DNA of 64,000 nt from positions 124,001 to 188,000 of the forward strand of contig NZ_JANARS010000002.1 in the NCBI RefSeq assembly GCF_024199985.1, in the 5' to 3' direction. The stretch comes from Nocardioides pinisoli (lineage in GTDB: Bacteria > Actinomycetota > Actinomycetes > Propionibacteriales > Nocardioidaceae). Below the pieces are notes generated by a model. It saw nothing but the letters and a program-made list of their open reading frames with translations. It was not told the DNA's origin and did no database searches. This document shows, piece by piece, positions 8,957 to 17,199 of this stretch. The translations under genes were made by a program, and so were the position numbers. The number at the start of each line of letters is the position of its first letter. The first letter of the stretch is position 1.

Positions 8957-10255
8957 TCAGCGCCGCTTGCGCAGCCACTTCGCCAGGTCGTCGTACTCGC
9001 CGGAGGCGTTGGCGTAGAGCGCGACGTTGCGCGCGGTCTCCACCCAGGGGCCGATCGAGGGCCGGACCTCCGACAGCGCCTGGTCGAAGTCGGCCATCCC
9101 GATCATCCGCACCTTGCCCGTGCCCACCGAGTCCATCAGCGCGATCTCCGACGCCGACTCGCACAGGTGCGCCAGGTCGGCGCCGCTGAAGCCCTCCGTC
9201 GCCTTGGCCAGCCGCTTGGTGTCGATGCGCTCGACGGGTCGGTCGCGCAGGTGGGTGCGCAGGACCGCCTCGCGCGCCTCGCGGTCGGGGGGCAGCACGA
9301 GCAGCGTGCGGTCGAGCCGGCCCGGACGACGCAGCGCGGGGTCCACGTCCCACGGGTGGTTGGTGGCCGCCAGCACGAAGACGCCCTCGTTGTCCGACCC
9401 CACGCCGTCGAGCTCGGTCAGCAGCTGGTTGACGGTCGTGCGCGCGCCGGAGCTGCGGTTGAGGGAGCGCTTGCCGCCGATGGCATCGAGCTCGTCGAGG
9501 AACAGCACGCACGGCGCGGAGGTGCGGGCGACCTCGAACAGCTCCTTGACGTTGCGCTCGCTCTGCCCGATGTACATGTCGAGCACGTCGGCCAGCGACA
9601 CGTGCAGGAAGGACGCGCCCAGCTCGCCGGCGACCGCCTTGGCGAGGAACGTCTTGCCGCAGCCGGGCGGTCCGTAGAGCAGCAGCCCACCGCGCAGCGA
9701 CTTGCCGTAGAGCGCGCGCAGCTCGGGGTTGCGCAGCGGGGCGAGGAAGCTCGCCTCCAGACGCTTCTTGACCTCGGTGAGCCCGCCCACGTCGGCGAGG
9801 CGCACGCCCGCCGCCTCGACGTCGTACGCCGCCGGGCCGGGGTCCTCGGTCGAGCCGTCGACGAACATCGGGCCGACCGCCTCACCGAGGTCGGACTCGG
9901 CGGCGTGCCAGTCGAAGGCCGTGGTGTCAGCCCGCGGCGCTGCGTCGGTCGGGTCCGTGGACCCGCCGGTCGGGTCACTCGTCGGGTCCTCGGGCGTGTC
10001 GCCGGGCGTGCCACCGCCCGTGTCGCCGGCCGTGTCGCCGGCCGTGTCGCCGGCCGGGCCGCCCATCGCCCGCGCCATCAGCTCGCGGGCCTGAGCGGAG
10101 GTCGGGTCCTTGGCCAGCGCGGTCGCGACGTGCTCGACCGCCTCACCACCGCGGTCGGCCTCCACCAGCAGGCCGGCCAGGTGCAGCCGCAGCGGCAGGT
10201 CGTCGGGGGCGGCGCGCACGGCGGCCACCAGGCTCTCGATCAGGCGCTCGTCCAC
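8957..10255 (-). CDS. AAA+ ATPase with N-terminal TPR-like region
   Basis: 432 aa. Residues 1-55 form a helical TPR-like pair. Residues 60-105 are a low-complexity Asp/Thr/Gly/Pro linker. The rest is one AAA module of the FtsH/Cdc48/Vps4 class: Walker A GPPGCGKT (K201), Walker B CVLFLDELDAIGG, sensor-1 LAATNHPWDVDPAL and the arginine-finger stretch RRPGRLDR. There is no protease domain, so it is an unfoldase or remodelling ATPase. The GTG start lies 6 bases behind TAGGGT. Being placed between two TPR membrane paralogues suggests they recruit it to the membrane or present clients to it. Confidence 0.85.
   Translation of the reverse strand: MDERLIESLVAAVRAAPDDLPLRLHLAGLLVEADRGGEAVEHVATALAKDPTSAQARELMARAMGGPAGDTAGDTAGDTGGGTPGDTPEDPTSDPTGGSTDPTDAAPRADTTAFDWHAAESDLGEAVGPMFVDGSTEDPGPAAYDVEAAGVRLADVGGLTEVKKRLEASFLAPLRNPELRALYGKSLRGGLLLYGPPGCGKTFLAKAVAGELGASFLHVSLADVLDMYIGQSERNVKELFEVARTSAPCVLFLDELDAIGGKRSLNRSSGARTTVNQLLTELDGVGSDNEGVFVLAATNHPWDVDPALRRPGRLDRTLLVLPPDREAREAVLRTHLRDRPVERIDTKRLAKATEGFSGADLAHLCESASEIALMDSVGTGKVRMIGMADFDQALSEVRPSIGPWVETARNVALYANASGEYDDLAKWLRKRR
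10020..10055. repeat. Three 12-bp tandem repeats inside the AAA+ gene
   Basis: GTGTCGCCGGCC is repeated three times exactly; on the minus strand it encodes the repeated Gly-Asp-Thr-Ala unit of the linker. This is a likely site of length variation. Confidence 0.8.
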
Positions 10256-10261
10256 GGCGCC

Positions 10262-10267
10262 ACCCTA
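10262..10267 (-). promoter_or_regulatory. Leaderless -10 (TAGGGT)
   Basis: On the minus strand, TAGGGT then 6 bases then the GTG start at 10255. The AAA+ gene can therefore be expressed without the upstream TPR gene. Confidence 0.55.
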
Positions 10268-10276
10268 GGCGGGAGG

Positions 10277-11350
10277 TCAGCGGCCGCGCACGAGGTTGAC
10301 CACGCCGTAGCCCAGCCAGCCGAGGATGCAGACGAAGCCGAGCACCTGCAGCGAGGCCGCGATCGCGACGCCTGCTCCCGTGGCCACGGCGGACGGCGCG
10401 AACGCCAGCAGCAGCACCCCGACGGAGAGGAACAGCACGAGCGCCACCAGGTAACGACCGGTCCACCGGGTGCGTCCCCAGATCCCGCGGCCCCATCGGC
10501 GCACGCCGCTCGGCAGCTGGGCCCGGACCCGCTGGACGAGCAGCACCAGCACCGCGACGTACGCCGCACCGGCGAGGGCGCGCGCCCACCACGGCGCCCC
10601 GGTCGCGAGCATGATCACGAGGACCAGGGCGGCCCCGAGGAGGGACCAGAGGACGCGGCGTCCAAGCAGGAGCAGCACCGTGTCGAGGTTGTCGTGCAGC
10701 CGCTTCTCCTGGGGGTCGTTGCCGACCGCCGAGCGCAGCATCCCGGCCGCCCGCCCGAGCCGGCCGCGGTCCATCTCGGTGGCGGCGAGGTTGTTCTGCG
10801 CGAGCGTGTGGACGGGGTCGATGGCGAGCGCGTTGCGGAAGGCCGTCTGCGCCTGGTCGTGGTGGCCCAGCCCGTCCAGGCACAGGCCGACGAGGTTGTG
10901 CGCGTCGGGGCTGTGCGGCGCGAGGTCGACGGCCCGGAGCGCCGACTCGTACGCGTCGCGGACCCGCGGCCGCCTCAGGCACAGCAGGGCCCGGGCGTGC
11001 TGGTAGTGGGAGGTGAAGTCGTGCGGGGCCAGGGCGCGGGCGCGCTCGGCCGCCGCGACGGCGGCCGGCCCGTCGCGGCGGTCGCAGAGGACGTCGACGA
11101 GCACCTGGTGTGCGCTGGCGTTCTCCTGGTCGAGGGCGAGCGCGCTGCGGACCGCGGCCTCTGCCTCGTCGTGCCGGTCCTGACGGTTCAGCGCGCGGCC
11201 CAGGCCGAGGAGTGCCGGCACGCACTGCGGGTCGCCGGCCAGCACGTCGCGGAAGCGCTGCTCGGCCTCGGTGTCGCGGCGCAGGTCGAGCAGCTGCTCG
11301 GCGTGCGCCAGCGCCCGCCAGTCCGCCCCGTCCCGGTCCACGGGGCCCAT
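10277..11350 (-). CDS. TPR protein with C-terminal membrane segments (paralogue 1)
   Basis: 357 aa. TPR helices occupy about residues 10-210 (repeats such as ALAIDPVHTLAQNNLA). They are followed by a membrane region with about four hydrophobic spans: VLWSLLGAALVLVIMLAT, ALAGAAYVAVLVLLV, YLVALVLFLSVGVLLLAF and a C-terminal VLGFVCILGWLGYGVV. It is the first gene of a minus-strand set with the AAA+ ATPase and the second TPR paralogue. The ATG at 11350 is only 17 bases from the divergent dxr start; on its strand CAGTTT stands 6 bases before the ATG. Function unknown; scaffold or adaptor for the AAA+ protein is an inference. Confidence 0.75.
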   Translation of the reverse strand: MGPVDRDGADWRALAHAEQLLDLRRDTEAEQRFRDVLAGDPQCVPALLGLGRALNRQDRHDEAEAAVRSALALDQENASAHQVLVDVLCDRRDGPAAVAAAERARALAPHDFTSHYQHARALLCLRRPRVRDAYESALRAVDLAPHSPDAHNLVGLCLDGLGHHDQAQTAFRNALAIDPVHTLAQNNLAATEMDRGRLGRAAGMLRSAVGNDPQEKRLHDNLDTVLLLLGRRVLWSLLGAALVLVIMLATGAPWWARALAGAAYVAVLVLLVQRVRAQLPSGVRRWGRGIWGRTRWTGRYLVALVLFLSVGVLLLAFAPSAVATGAGVAIAASLQVLGFVCILGWLGYGVVNLVRGR

Positions 11351-11367
11351 CCTGACAAACTGCGGGG
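11351..11367. promoter_or_regulatory. Divergent 17-bp intergenic with overlapping -10 elements
   Basis: Only 17 bases separate the two start codons. CAAACT (11356-11361) is 6 bases from the dxr GTG on the plus strand. CAGTTT (11362-11357, minus strand) is 6 bases from the TPR ATG. Both are one-base variants of TANNNT and share five base pairs, so the two polymerases should exclude each other. Confidence 0.45.
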
Positions 11368-12453
11368 GTGACTGCGCGCGACATCGTGATCCTCGGCTCG
11401 ACCGGGTCCATCGGCACCCAGGCGCTCGACCTCGTGCGTGCCCACCCGGACCGGTTCCGCGTGGTGGGCCTGACGGCCGGGGGTTCGAACCCCGACCTCT
11501 TCGAGGCACAGGTCGCCGAGTTCTCGCCCGCGTTCTCCGGGCTGGGGGAGGAGGCGTCCACCGAGGCCGCCGGACGCCCGTGCGACGTGGTCCTCAACGG
11601 CATCACCGGCGCGGTGGGCCTCCGCCCCACCCTCGCCGCGCTCGACGCCGGAGCGACCCTCGCGCTCGCCAACAAGGAGTCGCTCATCATCGGCGGCCCG
11701 CTGGTCAAGGAGCGCGCGCGACCGGGTCAGATCGTGCCGGTCGACTCCGAGCACAGCGCCATCGCCCAGAGCCTGCGCGCCGGCTCCGCCGAGGAGGTAC
11801 GACGCCTCGTCCTGACCGCGTCCGGCGGCCCGTTCCGTGGGCGCACGGCAGGCGAGCTCGCCGACGTCACCCCCGAGCAGGCGCTGGCCCACCCCAACTT
11901 CGCGATGGGCCGGGTGATCACCACCAACTCGGCGACGCTCGTCAACAAGGGTCTCGAGGTGATCGAGGCGCACCTGCTCTTCGACATCCCCTTCGACCGG
12001 ATCGACGTCGTCGTCCACCCGCAGCAGCTGATCCACTCGATGGTCGAGTTCATCGACGGTGCCGTGGTGGCCCAGCTCGGCCTGCCGACCATGCTGGTCC
12101 CCATCTCGCTCGGGATGGGTTGGCCCGACCGGGTGCCCGACGCCGAGACGCCGATCGACTGGACGAAGGCCGCCGACTGGCGCTTCGAGCCCCTCGACAA
12201 CGGGGTCTTCCCCGCCGTCACCCTCGCCCGCAGCGCGGGGGAGCGGGGCGGCACCGCACCCGCGGTCTACAACGCGGCCAACGAGGTCGCCGTCGACGCC
12301 TTCCACGAGGGCCGGCTGCGGTTCCCCGACATCGTTGCCACGGTTGCTCACGTCCTCGACCGCCACGACGTACCATCGAATCAGCACCTCACCGTCGACG
12401 ACGTCCTCGCCGCGGACGACTGGGCACGAGCCGAGGCCGCGGCGCTCATCTGA
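11368..12453 (+). CDS. dxr: 1-deoxy-D-xylulose-5-phosphate reductoisomerase
   Basis: Second step of the MEP isoprenoid pathway, converting DXP to MEP with NADPH; cytoplasmic. Visible motifs: NADPH fold [13 protein letters not shown] at the N terminus, NKESLIIGG, metal-site DSEHSAI, substrate loop SGGPFRG, and [20 protein letters not shown]. At 361 aa it is slightly shorter than typical (about 385). The GTG start has no Shine-Dalgarno but has a weak leaderless hexamer 6 bases upstream. It is followed by rseP and ispG, the usual actinobacterial order. Confidence 0.95.
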   Translation: MTARDIVILGSTGSIGTQALDLVRAHPDRFRVVGLTAGGSNPDLFEAQVAEFSPAFSGLGEEASTEAAGRPCDVVLNGITGAVGLRPTLAALDAGATLALANKESLIIGGPLVKERARPGQIVPVDSEHSAIAQSLRAGSAEEVRRLVLTASGGPFRGRTAGELADVTPEQALAHPNFAMGRVITTNSATLVNKGLEVIEAHLLFDIPFDRIDVVVHPQQLIHSMVEFIDGAVVAQLGLPTMLVPISLGMGWPDRVPDAETPIDWTKAADWRFEPLDNGVFPAVTLARSAGERGGTAPAVYNAANEVAVDAFHEGRLRFPDIVATVAHVLDRHDVPSNQHLTVDDVLAADDWARAEAAALI

Positions 12454-12495
12454 CGCCTCCCACCCGACGCCCCACCGAGAAGGACCCTCACGCAC

Positions 12496-13842
12496 ATGTC
12501 CGCCCTGCTCTACACCCTGGGTGTCGTCGCCTTCGTGCTCGCGATCCTCGTCTCGATCGGGCTGCACGAGTTCGGGCACCTGGTGCCGGCCAAGAAGTTC
12601 GGCTGCAAGGTGCCGCAGTGGTTCATCGGCTTCGGCCCCACGGTGTGGAGCAAGCAGATCGGCGACACCGAGTACGGCGTCAAGGCGATCCCGCTCGGCG
12701 GCTACGTCAAGATCGTCGGGATGCTGCCCCCGGGTGCGGAGGACCTCGTCGAGGAGACGACCTACGACGAGGACGGCGAGCCGGTCCACAAGGTCCGCCG
12801 CTCCAACACGGGGATGTTCACCCAGCTGATCTCCGACGCCCGCGCCGCGGAGTGGGAGTACGTCAAGCAGCACGACACCGACCGGCTCTTCTACCGCCTC
12901 CCGTGGTGGAAGAAGGTGATCGTGATGGCGGGCGGGCCGATGGTCAACATCGCCATCGCCTTCGGGCTCTTCACGCTGCTCTTCGCGACCTACGGCAACC
13001 CGCGCGACGAGGTGGTCGAGCCGGTGGTCGCGGCCGTTCCCGAGTGCGTCGTGCCCGTCGAGGACCAGGGCCGGGCCTGCACCGCCGACGACCCGCCGAC
13101 CCCCGCCAAGGAGGCGGGCATCCGCCCCGGCGACGAGATCCTCAGCTTCAACGGCACCCCGTTCCGCGACTGGGACAGCTTCCAGTCGCAGATCCGCGCC
13201 AACGCCGACGGCGACGCCGTCATCGAGGTCCGGCGCGGCGACGAGCAGCTGACGCTGACGACCAACACGACCGTGACGCTGCGCCAGACGTCAATCGAGG
13301 ACCGCACCCTCACGGAGGTCGGCTTCCTCGGCGTGCAGCCCGAGACCCGGTTCGAGACCGGCGGCGTGCTCTACACGGCGGCCCAGATGGAGACGATGAC
13401 CGTCGAGACGGTCCAGGCGCTCGGCCAGCTGCCGGTGAAGGTCTACGAGGTCGGTCGCGCGGTCGTCGGGCTGCAGGAGCGCGACCCCGAGAGCCCGGTG
13501 TCGATCGTGGGCGGTGGCCGGTTCGCCGGCGAGGCCGCCTCCAGCGAGGCGTTCCCGCTCACCGAGAAGGTCGTCACGCTGCTCTTCCTGATCGCGAGCT
13601 TCAACTTCTTCATCGGCATGTTCAACTTCGTGCCGCTGCTGCCGCTCGACGGTGGCCACATCGCGGGTGCCCTCTACGAGGGCCTCAAGCGCGGCCTCGC
13701 CCGGCTCCTCGGCCGACCCGACCCCGGGCACGTCGACGTCGCCAAGCTCCTGCCGGTGGCCTACGTGGTGGGGCTCGCGATGCTGGTGATGGGCGTCGTC
13801 CTCATCGTCGCCGACATCGTCGTACCGCTGCGCCTGAGCTGA
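12496..13842 (+). CDS. rseP: Site-2 intramembrane metalloprotease RseP/Rip1
   Basis: 448-aa membrane protease that cleaves anti-sigma factors or other membrane proteins inside the bilayer. Zinc motif HEFGH is in the first membrane helix (H24, E25, H28). A PDZ domain follows in the middle (EAGIRPGDEILSFNG). The second metal-site motif is in the last helices (FNFVPLLPLDGGHIAGAL). It sits between dxr and ispG as in most actinobacteria. A weak GAGAAGGA Shine-Dalgarno lies 9 or more bases upstream of the start. Several cysteines in the loop after the third hydrophobic span (PECVVPVEDQGRAC) may form an extracytoplasmic disulfide. Confidence 0.93.
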   Translation: MSALLYTLGVVAFVLAILVSIGLHEFGHLVPAKKFGCKVPQWFIGFGPTVWSKQIGDTEYGVKAIPLGGYVKIVGMLPPGAEDLVEETTYDEDGEPVHKVRRSNTGMFTQLISDARAAEWEYVKQHDTDRLFYRLPWWKKVIVMAGGPMVNIAIAFGLFTLLFATYGNPRDEVVEPVVAAVPECVVPVEDQGRACTADDPPTPAKEAGIRPGDEILSFNGTPFRDWDSFQSQIRANADGDAVIEVRRGDEQLTLTTNTTVTLRQTSIEDRTLTEVGFLGVQPETRFETGGVLYTAAQMETMTVETVQALGQLPVKVYEVGRAVVGLQERDPESPVSIVGGGRFAGEAASSEAFPLTEKVVTLLFLIASFNFFIGMFNFVPLLPLDGGHIAGALYEGLKRGLARLLGRPDPGHVDVAKLLPVAYVVGLAMLVMGVVLIVADIVVPLRLS

Positions 13843-13920
13843 CCCCGCCGCCTGCCCCGGCTCCCACCACTGCGCGATCGCCGCACAGCGCTCACGACCT
13901 GTGGGAACCTGCGAGGGGCG

Positions 13921-13961
13921 CCGCTGCCCGGGCGTGCGCGGGAGGCTTGCCCGAGCAGCGG
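13921..13961 (+). terminator. Hairpin after rseP
   Basis: CCGCTGCCCGGGC (13921-13933) pairs with GCCCGAGCAGCGG (13949-13961) except for one G-U. A following GCTGCCCGG (about 13969-13977) could compete with the first arm. There is no T-run. It lies upstream of the ispG -10, so it most likely ends dxr-rseP transcripts. Confidence 0.5.
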
Positions 13962-13980
13962 TGTCCTGCTGCCCGGCCCG

Positions 13981-13986
13981 TACGAT
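13981..13986 (+). promoter_or_regulatory. Leaderless -10 (TACGAT)
   Basis: TACGAT followed by 6 bases and the ispG ATG at 13993. Confidence 0.6.
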
Positions 13987-13992
13987 GAGCGC

Positions 13993-15144
13993 ATGACCTC
14001 TGTCGGCCTGGGCATGCCCGCCCTCCCGCCCCCCGTCCTGGCCCCCCGCCGCAAGACCCGCCAGATCAAGGTGGGCTCGGTGGGCGTCGGCAGCGACTCA
14101 CCGATCTCGGTCCAGTCGATGACCACGACGCTGACCTCCGACGTCAACTCCACCCTGCAGCAGATCGCCGAGCTCACCGCCACGGGCTGCGACATCGTGC
14201 GCGTGGCGTGCCCCAGCCAGGACGACGCCGACGCCCTGCCCGAGATCGCGCAGCACTCACAGATCCCGGTCATCGCCGACATCCACTTCCAACCCAAGTA
14301 CGTGTTCGCCGCCATCGACGCGGGCTGCGCGGCCGTGCGGGTCAACCCGGGCAATATCCGCAAGTTCGACGACCAGGTCAAGGAGATCGCGCGGGCCGCC
14401 AAGGACCGCGGCACGTCGATCCGCATCGGCGTCAACGCCGGCTCACTCGACAAGCGCATCCTCGACAAGTACGGCAAGGCCACGCCCGAGGCGCTCGTCG
14501 AGTCCGCGGTGTGGGAGGCCAGCCTGTTCGAGGAGCACGACTTCCACGACTTCAAGATCTCGGTCAAGCACAACGACCCGGTCGTGATGGTCCGGGCCTA
14601 CGAGCTGCTCGCCGAGGCCGGCGACTGGCCGCTGCACCTCGGTGTCACCGAGGCGGGCCCCGCGTTCCAGGGCACGATCAAGTCCGCGGTGGCCTTCGGC
14701 CACCTGCTCGGGCAGGGCATCGGCGACACCATCCGGGTCTCCCTGTCGGCGCCGCCGGTGGAGGAGGTCAAGGTCGGCCTGCAGATCCTGGAGTCGCTCA
14801 ACCTCAAGCCGCGTCGCCTCGAGATCGTCTCCTGCCCGTCCTGCGGGCGGGCCCAGGTCGACGTCTACAAGCTCGCCGAGGAGGTCACCGCCGGGCTCGA
14901 CGGCCTGGAGGTGCCGCTGCGCGTCGCCGTCATGGGCTGTGTCGTCAACGGGCCGGGCGAGGCCCGCGAGGCGGACCTCGGCGTCGCCTCCGGCAACGGC
15001 AAGGGACAGATCTTCGTCAAGGGCGAGGTCATCAAGACCGTGCCCGAGTCGCAGATCGTGGAGACCCTCATCGAGGAGGCCATGCGCATCGCCGAGGGCA
15101 TGGAGCCGATCGAGGGTGCCGAGGCCAGCGTCAGCGTCAGCTGA
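13993..15144 (+). CDS. ispG: 4-hydroxy-3-methylbut-2-enyl-diphosphate synthase IspG (GcpE)
   Basis: Iron-sulfur enzyme of the MEP pathway that converts MEcPP to HMBPP. The TIM-barrel part opens with the Arg-rich segment [15 protein letters not shown] and contains [10 protein letters not shown] and the Asn-rich [11 protein letters not shown]. The [4Fe-4S] ligands are in SCPSCGRAQ and [12 protein letters not shown]. Length 383 aa, the normal bacterial form without insert. It probably has its own leaderless promoter, giving separate control from dxr-rseP. Confidence 0.96.
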   Translation: MTSVGLGMPALPPPVLAPRRKTRQIKVGSVGVGSDSPISVQSMTTTLTSDVNSTLQQIAELTATGCDIVRVACPSQDDADALPEIAQHSQIPVIADIHFQPKYVFAAIDAGCAAVRVNPGNIRKFDDQVKEIARAAKDRGTSIRIGVNAGSLDKRILDKYGKATPEALVESAVWEASLFEEHDFHDFKISVKHNDPVVMVRAYELLAEAGDWPLHLGVTEAGPAFQGTIKSAVAFGHLLGQGIGDTIRVSLSAPPVEEVKVGLQILESLNLKPRRLEIVSCPSCGRAQVDVYKLAEEVTAGLDGLEVPLRVAVMGCVVNGPGEAREADLGVASGNGKGQIFVKGEVIKTVPESQIVETLIEEAMRIAEGMEPIEGAEASVSVS

Positions 15145-15185
15145 TCGCAGGACGACCGCGACGCGACAGCGGGACCGGCGCACCC

Positions 15186-15191
15186 TAGGCT
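15186..15191 (+). promoter_or_regulatory. Leaderless -10 (TAGGCT)
   Basis: TAGGCT followed by 7 bases and ATG 15199. Confidence 0.6.
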
Positions 15192-15198
15192 CACGAAG

Positions 15199-16050
15199 AT
15201 GCTGAGGACCCGCGAGCAGGTGCGCGTGCTGGGCCCGGGTGACCGGGACGCGTTCATCGCGCTCGCGGAGCAGGACCCCGTGGTCAACGTCTTCGCCGAC
15301 TACCGCGCCCGGCTCACCAACCTCGACGAGCGGTGGCTCGGGGGACAGGTGTGGGGACGCTTCGAGGGCGACCGGCTCGTCGCCGGCTGCCACCTCGGGG
15401 CCAACCTCGTCCCCGTGCAGTGCACGCCGGCCGACGTGGGCGCCTTCGCCGACGCCGCGCTGCGCCGGCGCAACACCGTGGGCACCATCGTGGGGCTCGC
15501 CGACGTGGTGTCCGCGCTGTGGGAGCTGATCGAGCCGCGCTGGACCACGCCCCGCGAGATCCGCCCGGACCAGCCGCACCTCGAGATGCAGCGGCTACCG
15601 ACGATCGCCGTCGACCCCCGGGTGCGGCTCACCACCCCGCAGGACCTCGACGTGCTCTACCCCGCGTGCGTGGCGATGTACACCGAGGAGGTCGGCGTCT
15701 CGCCGGAGAACGACGCGGGCGGCGGTGACCTCTACCGGGCGCGGATCCGGCAGCTCATCGGCCGCGGCTGGTCGATGGCGAGCTTCGACGAGCACGGCGT
15801 GGTCTTCAAGGCCGAGGTCGCCTGCGTGACGCCGTACGCCGCCCAGGTGCAGGGGGTGTGGGTCCGCCCCGACCGCAGGGGCGAGGGCCTCGCGACCAGC
15901 GGCATGGCCGCGGTGGTCTCCCACATCATCTCCTCGGGCACGGCGCCGGTCGTCTCGCTCTACGTCAACGAGTGGAACGCCCCGGCGCGGGCCGCCTACG
16001 CCCGGGTCGGGTTCGAGCAGACGGCGACCTTCGCCACCCTGATGTTCTAG
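15199..16050 (+). CDS. GNAT-family N-acetyltransferase with N-terminal DUF4081-type domain
   Basis: 283 aa. The N-terminal half (EQDPVVNVFADYRARL..., RWLGGQVWGRFEGDRLVAGC) is the domain that commonly precedes the acetyltransferase in this actinobacterial family. The C-terminal half has the acetyl-CoA loop GVWVRPDRRGEGLATSGMAA and the terminal NEWNAPARAAYARVGFE. The family is usually found next to ispG; its substrate is not known. It probably works in the cytoplasm. An A-run (about 16064-16070) follows the gene without a clear stem. Confidence 0.8.
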   Translation: MLRTREQVRVLGPGDRDAFIALAEQDPVVNVFADYRARLTNLDERWLGGQVWGRFEGDRLVAGCHLGANLVPVQCTPADVGAFADAALRRRNTVGTIVGLADVVSALWELIEPRWTTPREIRPDQPHLEMQRLPTIAVDPRVRLTTPQDLDVLYPACVAMYTEEVGVSPENDAGGGDLYRARIRQLIGRGWSMASFDEHGVVFKAEVACVTPYAAQVQGVWVRPDRRGEGLATSGMAAVVSHIISSGTAPVVSLYVNEWNAPARAAYARVGFEQTATFATLMF

Positions 16051-16124
16051 GCGCGGCGCAGGCAAAAAAAGTTCTCGGCAGGACGTATCACCGCGGGGTG
16101 TGCGCGCACCTGAGCAGACATGGG

Positions 16125-16130
16125 GACAAT
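16125..16130 (+). promoter_or_regulatory. Weak leaderless -10 (GACAAT) for the sigma-factor gene
   Basis: GACAAT is followed by 7 bases and ATG 16138. It matches NANNNT rather than full TANNNT. An in-frame ATG at 16120 would place this hexamer inside the gene and is less likely. Confidence 0.4.
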
Positions 16131-16137
16131 GGTCACC

Positions 16138-16731
16138 ATGTCAGAGGACCGAAGGGCTGAGGGGCAGTCCGAGCAGTCACCGTGGGACATGGCCAGTGGG
16201 GCGTTCATCGCCTGGCGTTCGGGGGACGCCAGGGCGGTGGACGAGCTGGTTGCCGCGATGACACCGGTGCTCTGGCACGTGGTGCGGGCCTACGGGCACG
16301 ACAGGGAGAGCGCCGAGGACGTGATCCAGGCGACCTGGGTCGGCTTCGTGCGCCTCCACCGGACCATCGAGGACCCACAGGCGGTCGCGTCCTGGCTGAT
16401 CACCTCAGCCAGGCGCGGCGCCGCCGCACATGCCCGGGCCGCGAGACGTGCGACCCCGGTGCAGGACGAGACGCTGCACGCCGCCCTCCCGGACACGGAG
16501 TCGGCCGAGGCGCTCGCCGTGCTCGACGACGAGGCGTCCCGGCTGTGGGGAGCCGTGGCGTCCGTCGACGAGCGCTGTCGCAAGCTGCTGAGAGTCGTGG
16601 CCTTCATGGACCGGCCCGACTACCAGTCGATCAGCCAGGACCTCGGCATGCCGGTCGGGAGCATCGGGCCCACCCGAGCCCGGTGCCTGGCCAAGGTCCG
16701 AACCGCCCTGATGAGAGGAGGCGAGCGATGA
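16138..16731 (+). CDS. ECF-like sigma-70 factor
   Basis: 197 aa. Region 2 lies at about residues 20-85: FIAWRSGDARAVDELVAAM, then the core-binding/-10 segment ESAEDVIQATWVGFVRLHRT. Region 4 is a C-terminal helix-turn-helix (KLLRVVAFMDRPDYQSISQD, LGMPVGSIGPTRARCLAKVR). The short acidic linker and absence of regions 1 and 3 fit a group 4 factor that reads alternative promoters. Its stop overlaps the next start as ATGA, so partner and sigma are made together. The local set (coupled partner, subtilase, TPR-CHAT protein) suggests that proteolysis controls it; that is inference. Confidence 0.88.
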   Translation: MSEDRRAEGQSEQSPWDMASGAFIAWRSGDARAVDELVAAMTPVLWHVVRAYGHDRESAEDVIQATWVGFVRLHRTIEDPQAVASWLITSARRGAAAHARAARRATPVQDETLHAALPDTESAEALAVLDDEASRLWGAVASVDERCRKLLRVVAFMDRPDYQSISQDLGMPVGSIGPTRARCLAKVRTALMRGGER

Positions 16732-17186
16732 CCGATGGGGACGACGCTCTCCTCGAGGAACTGCGTGACATGTGGATGACCTACGACCCGCCGCCGCCCG
16801 GCCTCGTCGCGACGATGATCGCTGCCGTCGCTGCCGCTGACCTCGACGCCGAGTGGGAGATGCTCACCCTGGTGCGCGACTCGCGCGACGAGCCCGCCGC
16901 CCAGGTGAGGGGGCTCGCGACGTCGCGGATCCTCTACTTCACCGCCGCCGAGGGCTGGTCGCTCGACGCGGAGCTCGACGAGGGCCAGGTGCGCGGACAG
17001 CTGCTCGACTTCGACGGTGACCTCGGGTCCGTCGAGGTGGTGGTCGAGACGACCGGCGGGCAGAGCTGGACGACCGGTCTCGACGAGGTGGGGTTCTTCG
17101 CCCTCGCCGCCGAACCGACCGGCTCGGTCCGCTTCACGGTGCGCGACGGCGCCCGGTCGGCGACCAGCCGCTGGATCGAGCTCTGA
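16728..17186 (+). CDS. Sigma-coupled partner protein, candidate anti-sigma factor
   Basis: 152 aa, translationally coupled to the sigma gene (ATGA overlap, strong AGAGGAGG before it). The N-terminal about 45 residues are helical (LLEELRDMWMTYDPPPPGLV, then AVAAADLDAEWEML). This looks like the short helical start of proteins paired with ECF sigma factors in actinobacteria. The rest is beta-rich (GQLLDFDGDLGSVEVVVETT, GSVRFTVRDG) and resembles a carboxypeptidase-regulatory-like sandwich. No membrane span, signal peptide or zinc motif, so if it restrains the sigma factor it does so in the cytoplasm. I do not recognise a named family with certainty. Confidence 0.7.
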   Translation: MTDGDDALLEELRDMWMTYDPPPPGLVATMIAAVAAADLDAEWEMLTLVRDSRDEPAAQVRGLATSRILYFTAAEGWSLDAELDEGQVRGQLLDFDGDLGSVEVVVETTGGQSWTTGLDEVGFFALAAEPTGSVRFTVRDGARSATSRWIEL

Positions 17187-17199
17187 CCCGGCGCCCCGG

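Noticed and set aside
11470..11500. tRNA-like T-loop (GGGTTCGAACCCC)
   Set aside because: Lies in the dxr coding sequence (TAGGSNPD) and no cloverleaf can be drawn around it.
16064..16070. Intrinsic terminator from the A-run after the GNAT gene
   Set aside because: Run of A on the plus strand, not T, and no preceding stem.
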